Positions 53,429 through 63,985 of a stretch of DNA of 64,000 bases are shown piece after piece. The DNA comes from Guillardia theta CCMP2712 (taxonomy: Eukaryota; Cryptophyceae; Pyrenomonadales; Geminigeraceae), in contig NW_005434668.1 in the NCBI RefSeq assembly GCF_000315625.1, positions 505,808 to 569,807 on the forward strand, read 5' to 3'. The notes beneath the pieces are model-generated. The model was not told the DNA's origin. It saw only the letters and a program-made list of their open reading frames with translations, and ran no database searches. Numbering within the stretch: the stretch's first letter is position 1; each line of letters opens with the position of its first letter. A program made the translations under genes and the position numbers.

Positions 53429-56400
53429 ATGGCGAGAGAGCTTTCTCGACTCGCCTCTTTCGGTGTATTTTTATTTTTTATGCTCCTTCTTGTCAGCTTG
53501 AGTGAGGGGTTGTTGTTGAATCCCCGATTTGTATCGCTTGACAGCACGTCGACCAAAGCAAGTTTGCATAAACATGCTCGACTCGTTCTACGTGGGGGCG
53601 ATGACATGCTGCAATCTGATGCCGACAGCGTTATGGAGGATGCAGAAAGCGAAGAGGAAATCGAGCAGCTGAGCGAAGATCTTCCCGCTACTGAGACTCT
53701 CAAAGCTAGTGATGCCCTTCATCCGAGAGGTGCGTCAGAGTTGGAATCAAGTATGTCAGCTCAAACGAAACGAAACCTTTCAACGAAGCTTTCCTCATTG
53801 CGACGGGATCTGCCCATCGATCTCAACGAGACGTTGACATTCCAGTTACTTGATGTAGATTACACGCGCCCACAGAAGTCAAGTGAAACGATTGATCAAG
53901 GAGATTTCACCGTGAACGCGTTTGGGGTCACTCAAGAGGGTAAATCGGTACATGTTGCCATCTCAGGAGTTCTCCCGTACTTCTTCGTAAACCTTCCCAA
54001 GGCTTTAAATGAAGAGGAATGTAAGGTATTTCTTACGAAAGCTATCAAGAAGTTCGAATCGCAAGCAAGTCAAAACTACGGGTATTCGAGCTATCAGATC
54101 TCCGAATCGTGCAGGATTGTTAATTGCAGTTACGTCAGAAGAAGGAGCATTTGGGGCTATCAAAGAAATGAAAGTCATTACATGCAGATACTCTGTTCAA
54201 ACCCAGAGACTGTCAAGAGAGCAGCTACAATATTTAGACACTGGGATGCCTCACTTGACATGCAGGAGATATTTCCCAAGGGTCCAATCGTCTTCCAAAC
54301 TTTTGAGTCCAATGTGGACCCAATTACGCGGCTAACGACGGACTCAAATATCGTCATGTCTGGCTGGGTACAAATACCTGTCAACGATCTAAAGTGGAGC
54401 GATTCAAGAACAAGACTGTCACATTGCGACATCGACGTGGCTGCACATTTTTCAAAAGTGCAAGCTCTGCCCGAAAAAGAAGACGTCTCCCCCTTCTTGA
54501 TAGGATCGTTTGATATTGAGTGCGTGCCTGAAGGTGGAAGGGGGTTCCCAGATCCTAGCAAGCCATTGGACAGATGTATTCAAATCGGAACCATCGTCTA
54601 TAGATTCGGCGACTCAAAACCTTTAGCGAATATTGTTTATTGTTTAGGATCAGCATCTGTTGATGATGAATCTATCCACATTCGGGAATTCGAAAGAGAA
54701 GAAGATCTTCTCATGGCTTGGCAGCACCTTGTCGTTCATGAGCTTGACTTGGACCTCTTGACTGGGCACAACATCTTCAAATTCGATCTCAACTACATAG
54801 CTCGGAGGGCCCAAGTTCTAAAACTCCCAGAATTCTTCGAACTTGGTAGAATGAAAGGGAAGTATACTGCTATTAAGACCACGGATAGCCAAAGCAAGGC
54901 ATTCGGCCATAATCAATTTCACTACCTTCCGATGACAGGGAGGATGCAGATGGATATTTACCAGGTCATGACCAAACAACACAAATTATCTTCTTACAAA
55001 TTAGACAGCCTTGCTAAACACTTTCTTGGGATGCAGAAGGATGATGTCTCGCCAAAACAGATCTTTGAATTCCAGGTGAAAGATGCCTCTCACAGAGGCA
55101 TCGTTGCAAAGTATTGTGCGAAAGATTGTGAGCTTGTTTATCGCCTCATCGAGCGACTGGATGTTCTTCCTCAATTCCTGGAGATGTCCAAGGTCACAGG
55201 GGTAACTATGAACGACCTCAACACGCGTGGCCAGCAGATCAAAGTTTTCACTCAGATAGTACGTGAGGCTCGAGCGTCAGACTTCGTGATCCCTGACATG
55301 CGAGCTGCCCCCACATCAAGGGATGACGTGCAGTACCAGGGCGCTTTTGTGCTCCCTCCGCAACGCGGCATCTACCACGAACCGATCGCTACCTTAGACT
55401 TCGCGTCGCTTTACCCCTCCATCATCCGAGGAGACAACTTATCCTATGAGACTCTTGTGCAGAACGAGTGTGAACTAGACGAAGACACTCCGGTCTCTTG
55501 CATCCAAGTCGATCATGGAACGATCTGGGATGCTGAGATCACGATCGTGAAGGGTTCGTGCAGGTGTGTTGGAGCACTAGATGACGTTCAGTTTGTAAAG
55601 CTGATGTCCATGGTGGAGCCGGGAATGAAAGTTGTTTTCGGGACTTCCAAGAAGACAGATCCAGTTGTTGGTCCGACTTATCAAGTGAAGAGCGCAGGCG
55701 GAACTGCAATCGAGCTGGTTGACCCAATCCATCACATTGAAAGGGAGTTGACAGTCAAACGCGTCAAACTCTTGAAGGAGTACACCTACAAGTACGTACA
55801 ACACGTGGAAGGAATCCTCCCAAGAATCTGCAAGAATCTGCTCACTGCAAGGAAGAAGGCGAAGAAGGAAATGGCTCTCACGGACGATCCCATCAAGAAG
55901 GGCTTGTTGAATGGCAAGCAGTTGGCCCTCAAAGTCTCTTGCAACTCCGTCTATGGATTCACTGGCGCTGGCAGGGGTATGCTGCCATGTTTGCCGATCG
56001 CTTCATCGGTCACTGCTATCGGCCAGCAAATGATCAAGACGACAAGTCAGACTGTGCAAGAAAACTTCAATGCTACAGTCATTTATGGGGACACGGACTC
56101 GGTGATGGTGAACTTTCACTGCGGAGAAGGGCCGGAAGCTCTGAAGAAAGCTCTCGAGCTCGGGCAGAGGGCTGCAAAACTCGTCACGAGCAAGTTCAAG
56201 CCTCCCAACGAGCTCGAGTTCGAGAAGGTGTACATGCCGTACATCCTTTACAGCAAGAAGAGGTATGCGGGGCAGATGTATACCAGTCCAGACAAACCCG
56301 ACAAGATCGACGTGAAGGGACTTCAAGTTGTTCGGCGCGACAACAGTGAACTTCAGAGGGATCTGATGAAGAACCTGATCAAGACGATGGTGAAGGAAAT

Positions 56401-57189
56401 CACACAAGATGAGCTGACATGCATGGACAGTGGGGCAAGCAAACTCGAAGTGCTTAAGTCGCGCATTTCAGATCTAGTCCGTTCCTATAATCAAGATCTT
56501 GTACAAGGAAAATTCCCTTTGGAGAAGTATGTGATCTCGCAATCCATCTCCAAGAAAGGCTACGAGAAGACAAATGCTGCAGGCTTCAAGAGCGCAGCCC
56601 TCGGCCATGTCAAACTTGCAGAGAGGATGGAAAAACGAGAGCCTGGGACCGGCCCGGTAGCAGGGGACCGGGTGCACTACATCATCGTGAAAGAAGCCCC
56701 CCACCTCTCGCACATCAAGAATCGAACAATCGATGGCGTGACTTACGCGGCCAAGGACTGGCCCCCTCGCCATGAGAGGTGCGAAGATCCTACGTACGTG
56801 AAGGAGAAGAATTTGACAGTCGATCTCGCATACTATTTGGAGAACCAGCTGAAAAATCCGGTGACGTCACTGCTCGAGCCTGTCTACGACAAGAGCGAAG
56901 AGCTCTTTCTTGAAGCAGAGCGAAATCTCAAGAGCAAGTTGTCTGGAAACTTGATGTTGACCTCATTCTTTGCTCCAAAGCAGACAGAAAATGCACGTTC
57001 CAAGGTAGATGGAAAGAATGACGAAGTGAAGAAAGACAAGGGCAAAGGTAAGTTTGAAGTGGCAGGGACGAAGGTGAAAGACAAAGTTGATGTTTCTCTT
57101 CAGGTTGTGCAAGCGGTGGGACTCGAGTGATGGAGGACTTCTTCAAGAAAAAGAGGAAGTCAGATGAAAACAAGGAGGTATGCAGCTGA
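53429..57189 (+). CDS. Family B (delta-like) DNA polymerase with signal peptide and LRGG leader
   Basis: The ATG at 53429 gives a hydrophobic signal peptide (SFGVFLFFMLLLVSLSEG), a KASLHKHARLVLRGG segment (LRGG at residues 54-57) and an acidic linker, then a full polymerase. Exonuclease motif I FDIE has Asp362 and Glu364; polymerase motifs are DFASLYPSII (from Asp657), KVSCNSVYGFTGAGRG (Asn839) and YGDTDS (886-891). KKRYAG and KGLQVVRRDN also match the delta class. Unlike Pol delta there is an extra segment of roughly 80-90 residues between SLYPS and the next motif, and no Cys-rich C-terminal metal-binding region. A 3' intron (57048-57103) yields a tail with VMEDFFKKKRK, PIP-box-like; NLMLTSFF upstream is a second candidate. 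The secretory leader suggests import into a periplastidial nucleomorph compartment (inferred). Confidence 0.92.
53588..53599 (+). other. LRGG leader motif in the DNA polymerase
   Basis: Codons for Leu-Arg-Gly-Gly at residues 54-57, preceded by KASL and a basic patch as in the TRM112 leader. Confidence 0.85.
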
Positions 57190-57316
57190 TGGAGGGCATC
57201 ATGAAAGAAACCTGAGGGAGATCTTTAATTTTGTACAAATGGATTTGCAAGAATCTCATCCTTGCACTTCTCATTGAGAGACACGTCGTGCTCTGTTTAG
57301 GAGATGAAAGTGAAGT

Positions 57317-59431
57317 TCACGTCTTTAGCCCATCGTAGCAAGTCTTTCCAGCGACATTCGTGAGTGTATCGTCTGCTCCTTTTGAGATCAGATAGTCTGC
57401 GAGCTCCTTGTACCCGACCGAGAAGGCGAAGTGCAGAGCTGTGTTGCCCTGGCGATCAGCCTGATTGGGATCGGCTCCCATACGCAAAAATCTCTTGGCT
57501 AGTTTCTTGTTCCCGTTCTGAGCTGCGACCATCAAGGCCGACTTGCCGCTGGCGTCTCTAGCGTTGACGTCAAAGCCTTGAGCGAGCACCTCCTCTATGT
57601 CCGCCTTGTTCTTGTGCCTTATGTGCCCGAAAAACGCTTCCAAGTCATTCGCGCTCAATTTCTTGACTGGCACAGCACTGGAAGCATCGTCACGGGGACT
57701 GTTGTCCCTACTTTCAGGTGGCTCTGTCTCTGGTCCTTCCTCCATGCCTTCTCCAACCGTCAACCCTCCTCCTTGCTCCACATTGTTCCGAAAACTCTCT
57801 GTGGCTGATGCCTTCGATTTCAAAGTTTCGAATTCCTTCCGTCGGTCTGAGATGACCTGAGAAGATTTGGCGTGCTGCGGGCTTGTCTTGCCGAGCTCAG
57901 AGAGGAGGTAGACCTGCTGCACCTCCTGCCCTGTCTTCTTCCTCGCAAAGGTCGCCTGCTCTTCTGTCTCCTTGCGATCCTGCAGCCGGATGCCCTCCAC
58001 GTTGGACCTGAGCCTCCGAGAATCTTTCAGTTTGCTCTGAAGTTTCGCGACAAGAGGCGAGAAGACGCTGTCATCGCTTCCTTCTGCCGCGACAGCATGC
58101 GAGGAGGCCTGACGCTTCGTCGCAGACAAGGCAGACTTGGTTCTTGATGTTCTTAGCTCCTCAGTATGTGCGTCCCCTCTCGCTCCTTCAGCACCATCCG
58201 TGCTGAAGATGACCCTGGGGTTGGTGAGGTCATCCCCCTGCAGGTGTCGTCGGATCGTGTCTTCGATCCAGCTCTCGAGATTTTCAAACATTCGAACTTT
58301 CTCAACCGCTCTCCAGACTCCCTCTTCAAAGTCTTCCTCATCATCCTTGAGCGTTTGCCCTGCAGAGGTCAGCAAACCTTCACCTGACCTCTCCTCGCTC
58401 CTCGTGCTTGCTCTTGACAGGTAGAGCGACCCAGGACCTCGGACCTGCATGGCATTTTGCTCCATGTCCACGGACTTCAACTGCATCTCCTTCATCGCAG
58501 GCCCTTGACTTGCTCTCGCGCTCCTGTACACCAGGCCCAAGGGTTTCTGGTCACCGAACGACAGAGACGATTCTCGTAGAGTGGTCAGAGACTGGGCGAG
58601 TGAAGGAGGAGAGTCCTCGGGCTCTCCTTCCTCGAACAAATGAGGGGCGATGTAACTGTCCGTCTTCATGAGACGCGGCGACGTCAACTGGCCCATGTCT
58701 GCCTCTGCGATCCTGCGGCGTGATAGGCTGATGGGCGGCAAGCTGACCTGCGATTGAGCATGAAGCACTTGAGAATGCACTTGCTGCTGAACCGAATCCA
58801 GCGAAAGTTGGGGATATGATGCCGCAATCTCGTTGACCTGCCTCAATCCAAACTGATGTGCGATGGCTGCAATCTTCGTGTCGAGTCTCGAGGTGGTTCG
58901 GGTGAGGGACGACAGCCGCTTTCTGATAGCTGATCGCTCTTCTTCCGAGACCAGGTTGGAGAGATCCTCCTCGCTGCGGACGTTGTTCCTCGTTATGATC
59001 TCCGCCCTCCGGCTCGAGGATCGACGCCAAGGGAGGTCAACACTGGACGACCTCTTGCTACGAGACTTGTTGCTTCCTTTCTTGCTCGCATCCGTTCGAA
59101 TGTTTTCGTAGTCTCTGCTGCGTTTCTCGTGCATTGTCATCGCCTCGAGCTTCTCATGCCGCCTGATGCTCGCAACCTTCATGTGATGATCTGACTCTAT
59201 CATCTCAACAGTCGCTGACTTCTCGAGCAAAGCCTCCAGCAGTTCCTCGTAAGCCTCCCGTATCTTGTTTCCCAGCATCTGCTTTTGTTCAGCGCTTCCC
59301 ATGGTCGACTGAGCTTGTCGAACAACTTTTCTCTGCTGTTCAACGTACATTTGATCTGACAGAGCAGCAAGAGCATCGCGGATGTCCCTGGTTGCCATAC
59401 TGCTGCAATGAGCGAAGCCTCTAGAGGTCAT
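57317..59431 (-). CDS. Intronless protein with C-terminal ankyrin repeats
   Basis: One open frame of 704 residues from the ATG at 59431. The N-terminus is helical (DIRDALAALSDQMYVEQQRK; LGNKIREAYEELLEALLEKS). It is followed by a long Ser/Arg-rich, probably disordered region with a helical insert (ERSAIRKRLSSLTRTTSRLD). The last 100 residues form ankyrin repeats: NKADIEEVLAQGFDVNARD, GKSALMVAAQNGNKKLAKRF, RMGADPNQADRQGNTALHFA, YKELADYLISKGADD. The final GKTCYDGL is a common end of such arrays in protists. No catalytic domain is seen; a scaffold role is likely. It is unusual here in having no introns. It converges with the polymerase gene. Confidence 0.9.
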   Translation of the reverse strand: MTSRGFAHCSSMATRDIRDALAALSDQMYVEQQRKVVRQAQSTMGSAEQKQMLGNKIREAYEELLEALLEKSATVEMIESDHHMKVASIRRHEKLEAMTMHEKRSRDYENIRTDASKKGSNKSRSKRSSSVDLPWRRSSSRRAEIITRNNVRSEEDLSNLVSEEERSAIRKRLSSLTRTTSRLDTKIAAIAHQFGLRQVNEIAASYPQLSLDSVQQQVHSQVLHAQSQVSLPPISLSRRRIAEADMGQLTSPRLMKTDSYIAPHLFEEGEPEDSPPSLAQSLTTLRESSLSFGDQKPLGLVYRSARASQGPAMKEMQLKSVDMEQNAMQVRGPGSLYLSRASTRSEERSGEGLLTSAGQTLKDDEEDFEEGVWRAVEKVRMFENLESWIEDTIRRHLQGDDLTNPRVIFSTDGAEGARGDAHTEELRTSRTKSALSATKRQASSHAVAAEGSDDSVFSPLVAKLQSKLKDSRRLRSNVEGIRLQDRKETEEQATFARKKTGQEVQQVYLLSELGKTSPQHAKSSQVISDRRKEFETLKSKASATESFRNNVEQGGGLTVGEGMEEGPETEPPESRDNSPRDDASSAVPVKKLSANDLEAFFGHIRHKNKADIEEVLAQGFDVNARDASGKSALMVAAQNGNKKLAKRFLRMGADPNQADRQGNTALHFAFSVGYKELADYLISKGADDTLTNVAGKTCYDGLKT

Positions 59432-59934
59432 GACCGAGACTGTCTATACGTCTTGCGCTTCTTGTCGTTTCCGACAATTCTTGCCCCAACTTTCCTCGTC
59501 CTCGCCTACCGCATCCTCTCCCGTTTACTCCTTTCCCTCCCGCCTGCCATCATCAGGCCCTCAAAGGGTTGCTAACGGTTGTGGCCCACCTCCCCTGACC
59601 GACCAAGGTTGGGCTATGAGGACTATGTGAAGGAGAAAAAGTGAAGCGGGCCATCCCTTCAAATTTGTGGCTTCCACGAAACCCACAAATGGCAGTTTCA
59701 CCCCCTTTTTAAACCACAAAAGAACCGGTACTCTGATAAAAAACCCATTCATAACACAATCAGCACACGTCCACGCTCTATCTCCACCCCCCTCCCCGCT
59801 CATGCAGGAAGAAGAGTTTCTGGGTCAGACCAGAAGAAGCAGTCAGTTCATAAGACTGAGCTCAGAGGACGAGGGTGCCCTGGGAGTCCTGTCAAGAAGT
59901 GGGAGGCGGTAAGAAGAACCCAGGCCCTGTCACT

Positions 59935-60043
59935 NNNNNNNNNNNNNNNNNNNNNNNNNNNNNNNNNNNNNNNNNNNNNNNNNNNNNNNNNNNNNNNNNN
60001 NNNNNNNNNNNNNNNNNNNNNNNNNNNNNNNNNNNNNNNNNNN
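59935..60043. other. Assembly gap (109 N)
   Basis: Unknown bases, followed by a CCCCT/CCCT repeat to about 60110. The region 59432-60212 otherwise shows no gene. Confidence 0.99.
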
Positions 60044-60212
60044 AACTCCCCCTCCCCCTCCCCTCCCCTCCCCTCCCCTCCCCTCCCCTCCCCTCCCCTC
60101 CCTCCCTCCCTCCTCTCTGACTCGATGTCCGTTTGTCTTGTTTGCAAGAAGCTTTTGTCCCTCACTTTCCTCATCCGGTCCTTTCTTGCAGGCATCTATT
60201 TGACATTTCGTA

Positions 60213-60561
60213 TCAGTTGATGTCGTGTAAGACTATGGAATCCATCGAACGAGATGACTTCGAAAATCTTCTTTTTCCATCGAACATTTCTACGGAAACA
60301 CAAGATAAAAAGTTGATTAGGTTTTACCTCCTCGTCTGATCCTGCAGTATGTTGATTGACTGCTCCAGGTCATGCTGGGTGGATGAAACCAGCTGGGAAG
60401 AAGAGGAGGGCGAGAGTTCCTTGACAGAAGCAGGTTCGATTGACTTCCCGTCCGGGCCGAGGTAGACGAGGGAGACTGGTGTGAAATTCTCAGACAACTG
60501 AGCTTGCCGCAGCTGGTCGGAAACGTTTGATGATGGAAGCTTGCAAGGGGTTGGCGCCATC
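60213..60561 (-). CDS. Small unknown protein, head-to-head with MORN-PARP gene
   Basis: An exon starting at the ATG at 60561 encodes APTPCKLPSSNVSDQLRQAQ, ENFTPVSLVYLGPDGKSIEP and a Ser-rich segment with DLEQSINILQDQTRR, then a good donor near 60327. A phase-2 join to RFSKSSRSMDSIVLHDIN would end the frame at 60213, about 95 residues in total. I do not recognise it. Its first exon overlaps on the opposite strand with the first visible MORN repeat of the plus-strand gene, so one of the two 5' ends may be modelled too long. Confidence 0.45.
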
Positions 60562-62450
60562 ACGTGGCCGGATGGGTCATGCTATCACGGTGATAGCGTC
60601 GAGTCGTGCCGATGGTAGTTTGAAGGTCGGCAGGTGGACTGAGCGACAACATGCGGCATGGGCATGGAACGTACAGGTGGGCAGACGGTTGCACCTACGA
60701 GGGAGACTATGAGAACGACTGTCGCCATGGTGAGACCATCCTCCTCGAGGGAGTGAATGTTGCGACACTGTCCTGGTCAGGGCGAGGACACTACAAGGGG
60801 AAGCACCACCAGTACGATGGGAGCTGGAAGCATGACATGATGGACGGAGAAGTGATGAGCTGAGAATTGTGAAGGGGCAGCGCTGACGCTGAGTGGTCAG
60901 GGAGTTTACGAATGTCTGGATCAGAATATGAATGTCTTCCGAATCTTTCAAGGGAAATTTGAGAAGAACGCTCCTATTTCTGGTATGCTGCAAACAAGCG
61001 ATGGCCGGAAACGAAATGTGTGCTACGATGGTGATACGCCAGTGACTGGACATCCTTGGTGAGGAAGAATATCCAATAGGTGGAGTAACTGATTCTTTCC
61101 TTGGCATCAAGGCTGTGGAAGTCCTTGCGGTGGACTGAAGTCTGATCTGTTGCAAGAATGTCTCTGATAATGCTGTTAGCAGTGAAGATGAGCAGCTGAC
61201 GAAGCCGCTGGGGGAAGGGAGCGAAGAGTTTGAGATGGTTGCCGATCTCTTCTTTGCTTCAGTCCCTCGCTCCTCGTATGTCGAGAGAGGGAAGTGCAAA
61301 GGAGAGAAGACTGAAGGAAGCATACTCATGCAGGTTTGAAATCACCACCATCAGTCGGGTACACAACTATGGTCTTTGCAATCTCTATGAGGTCCAGGTG
61401 AAGCAGATTGACCGATCTCGAGCTTGACGTGTCAGTGCTGAATGAACCGATAGAGAGATCGCATACGCAACGAGATCCTCAAGCGAGGGATAGCCTGGGA
61501 GGCTTCCGTCATGGAGCGATGGGCATTTCAACGGCCAGAACCGCCAGATCATGGGCCGATGTCGTTCGTGTTACCGCAACTTGACAGCAGGTATATGCAT
61601 GGAGCAGACTTGTCTCTCATCAAGATGCTGATCATCTCGCAGCTGGGAGGACCCCTTGCAAGCAGTTATCAACGAGGGCTTCCTGGTGAACTCAGGTGAG
61701 CACAAGCATGCCGGGGCATCAAGTCTGATGCTGAGCTATAGGCTCCTGCCATGGTAGGCAGTTCGGGGCCGGCAAATACTTCTTTCGAGACGCCAAGTGA
61801 GTTGAGAGGAAGTTGATGCAGAGAGTGACTTCATGACAGCAAACAGCTTGGCTGCCACAGTGTCTTGCCAAAAGGCTCTCAGAAGACCTCGATGCTGCTA
61901 GCTCGAGTACGTTTGACCTTCACGTCACTGTCAGTGGCTAGAATTCTCAAGCTTGTCAGGTGGTGGTCGGACGATACGCGTTGGGTCAACGTGAGTGCCT
62001 TATGCCTCCGATTGATCCGACTGGTATGAACAACTCTTCTCCCCCCTTGTCTTCGCGCATTAGCTGAACTGAAGCTAATGGCGCAGGTAATCCTGGCCAG
62101 CACTACCACAGCATGGTCGATGACGTCGTCAACCCAAGCTGCTTTGTCATCCAGGTATCATAATCCTACTGCTGCTGCTCCTGATCTGGCACGTCCTCAC
62201 GTCTCAAGCAGAACAGTGCAAGCGCGTACCCAGCGTACCAGATCGATTACCGACCAGTCGAAAACCACTTACCCTGTACCATGTCTTCGGGGCAAAAGGT
62301 TGGCAACAAGAGGTGGAGGAGGAGGTGAAGGAGGAGAAGCAGGGGATCTGACTTCTCTGTGCACAGGAAGTGGGGAACAACCGCAGGTCCAACCCGCTGC
62401 GCTCTGTGATTAACCAGAAGAAATGCGTAGAGAAGCAGAGGCAGAGCTAA
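60527..62450 (+). CDS. MORN repeat-PARP catalytic domain fusion
   Basis: MORN repeats: GVGAITWPDGSCYHGD, GHGTYRWADGCTYEGDYEND, then after a 51-nt intron (60730-60780) GRGHYKGKHHQYDGSWKHDM, and after a second (60852-60900) GVYECLDQN. A PARP catalytic domain follows: EEFEMVADLFFASVPR, FEITTISRVHNYGLCNLYE, RIRNEILKRG, WEDPLQAVINEGFLVNSG (after an intron near 61591), RQFGAGKYFFRDA, VVVGRYALGQRECL, YHSMVDDVVNPSCFVI and SAYPAYQIDYRPVE, ending at 62450. The conserved Tyr of the H-Y-E triad is present (GKYFF). The Glu before the last Tyr (YPEYLI in tankyrases) is Ala here. This predicts mono-ADP-ribosylation or no activity. Some middle joins are unresolved and the start is approximate. Confidence 0.75.
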
Positions 62451-62859
62451 CCACCGATCGACCTCGCGCAGGATGACGACAATCGTGATTCCCGCACAAG
62501 TATATGGCTGTACTCTTAGCCTAGTGCGAAGAATATATGAATTATGATGTATATCTCAAGGGGAAAATATCTCTCGTGTCTAACAGCCACTGATCAACAC
62601 AAGATGCTTGACAAGTACCACTGCAACTAAAAGTCGAGCCGACCCTCACGATTCTGTGGAGACAATTCATATTTCTTCACAAACGGAGAAACAATGTAGC
62701 CCTCTCAATTGGTTGAGAGTGGTAGATCATCACATCAAAACATAGCCACTGTACATTCGAGGAGTCATGCTAATGATGCTTGCCCACTTGACCCTTTGGG
62801 TGTCGAGTTTTCCTTTTACCCGGGTTCCGGCGATTGTTTCCTTGAAAGAAGACGAATTC

Positions 62860-63985
62860 TCAACCCCCCTCACACAACGAAAGACGTGGAATTACCATAG
62901 AACGGAGATATCTTCGCGTATAACGCTTTGCGAGTTTCAATTTTCTTGTCGCCGACCATGTTACTGAGGGCAAACCAGAACTTTGCCTTTCCTGTTCACC
63001 ACTTTGAACTTGGGATGTGAGAGGAGGAGAGGAGTACCTATCGGATCTTTCTCTCTTCCACATTTGATATCGGCCCCTTGTTGGACAAGAAGCTTGACCA
63101 AGGATGTATGACCGCAATGCGCAGCAGCAGACAACGGGGTGAAGCCGATATAATCTTTGTGCACTCCGGTCTGAGCATGTAATCAGTAAGATATGGGAGA
63201 TGTGAGAAGCCCTGACCTTAGGCTGCACAAGATAGTTGATGTCTGCCCCTGTCTGAAGTAGATGCTCGACAATGTGACGTGCTCCTTTCACGCAAGCCTG
63301 TAACTCTTCATCAGTTCTTGTGACCTAGCAATCCCTCAACGACCGCAATGAGTTTGGCGTTGATGTCCATAGACTTCTTCGGCTTGAAAGGCCTGATGGA
63401 CTCCCACATGTGGCTGCGGAACCCGATTCCTAGCGGCACAGGAGAGTCTAAGTGAGATATGGGGAGATGAGGTTGTACGAGATATGGGGAGAGGAGGGTG
63501 TACTCACGGATAGGGATTGTAGCTGGGTCAGTGTGTACGGAACGAGGAGATGCTTGCCACAACACCTTCGCCAGACAAGTGTTAGAACATAGAGATGGCG
63601 GATGGAGAAAGTGATTGTCCATACGTCTCTCACGACCTCCTTGCCGTGGTATCGCTCCAAAGCAGACAACTTGCGGGGGCCGGTACAAGGGCGAATTGTT
63701 CGCAACAGCTGTTCAGGATCAGGAGAGTGAAGCGAGTATGAAATGGAGAGCAACCGGGTAGTTGTTCTTGCGGGGAAATCTCCTGGGGCATACGCTGGTT
63801 CTCTGCTTGACGGTGCCGCGACTTCCTGTGCATTTGCCTCCACGGAGAGAAAGAACCGACCAGGAGGATGATACAGGACGCCATGGCGCAACATCACAAG
63901 AGGAGAGTGCAAGGGTTGAGAAGAAGGAGAGGAGGAGGAGGATGGACAGGGGGCTGCGGCTGAAGGGGGGGGCAGCGGGGGCCAT
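62860..63985 (-). CDS. Signal-peptide ankyrin-repeat protein with LRGG leader
   Basis: Seven exons join in phase: 63985-63794, 63708-63625, 63565-63508, 63447-63341, 63297-63217, 63170-63038 and 63008-62860, about 267 residues. The leader is a strong signal peptide (SPLSILLLLSFFSTLALSS), then SWSVLSLRGGK with LRGG at residues 47-50. Ankyrin repeats follow: DINAKLIAVACVKGARHIVE, HLLQTGADIN, DYIGFTPLSAAAHCGHTSLV and KLLVQQGADIK. The C-terminus is basic (TRKLKLAKRYTRRYLRS). No enzyme domain is visible. The signal peptide places it in the endomembrane route; its final compartment is unknown. The start lies 15 bases from the window edge. Confidence 0.82.
63836..63847 (-). other. LRGG leader motif in the ankyrin protein
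   Basis: Codons for Leu-Arg-Gly-Gly at residues 47-50, about 20 residues after the hydrophobic core of the signal peptide. Confidence 0.85.
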
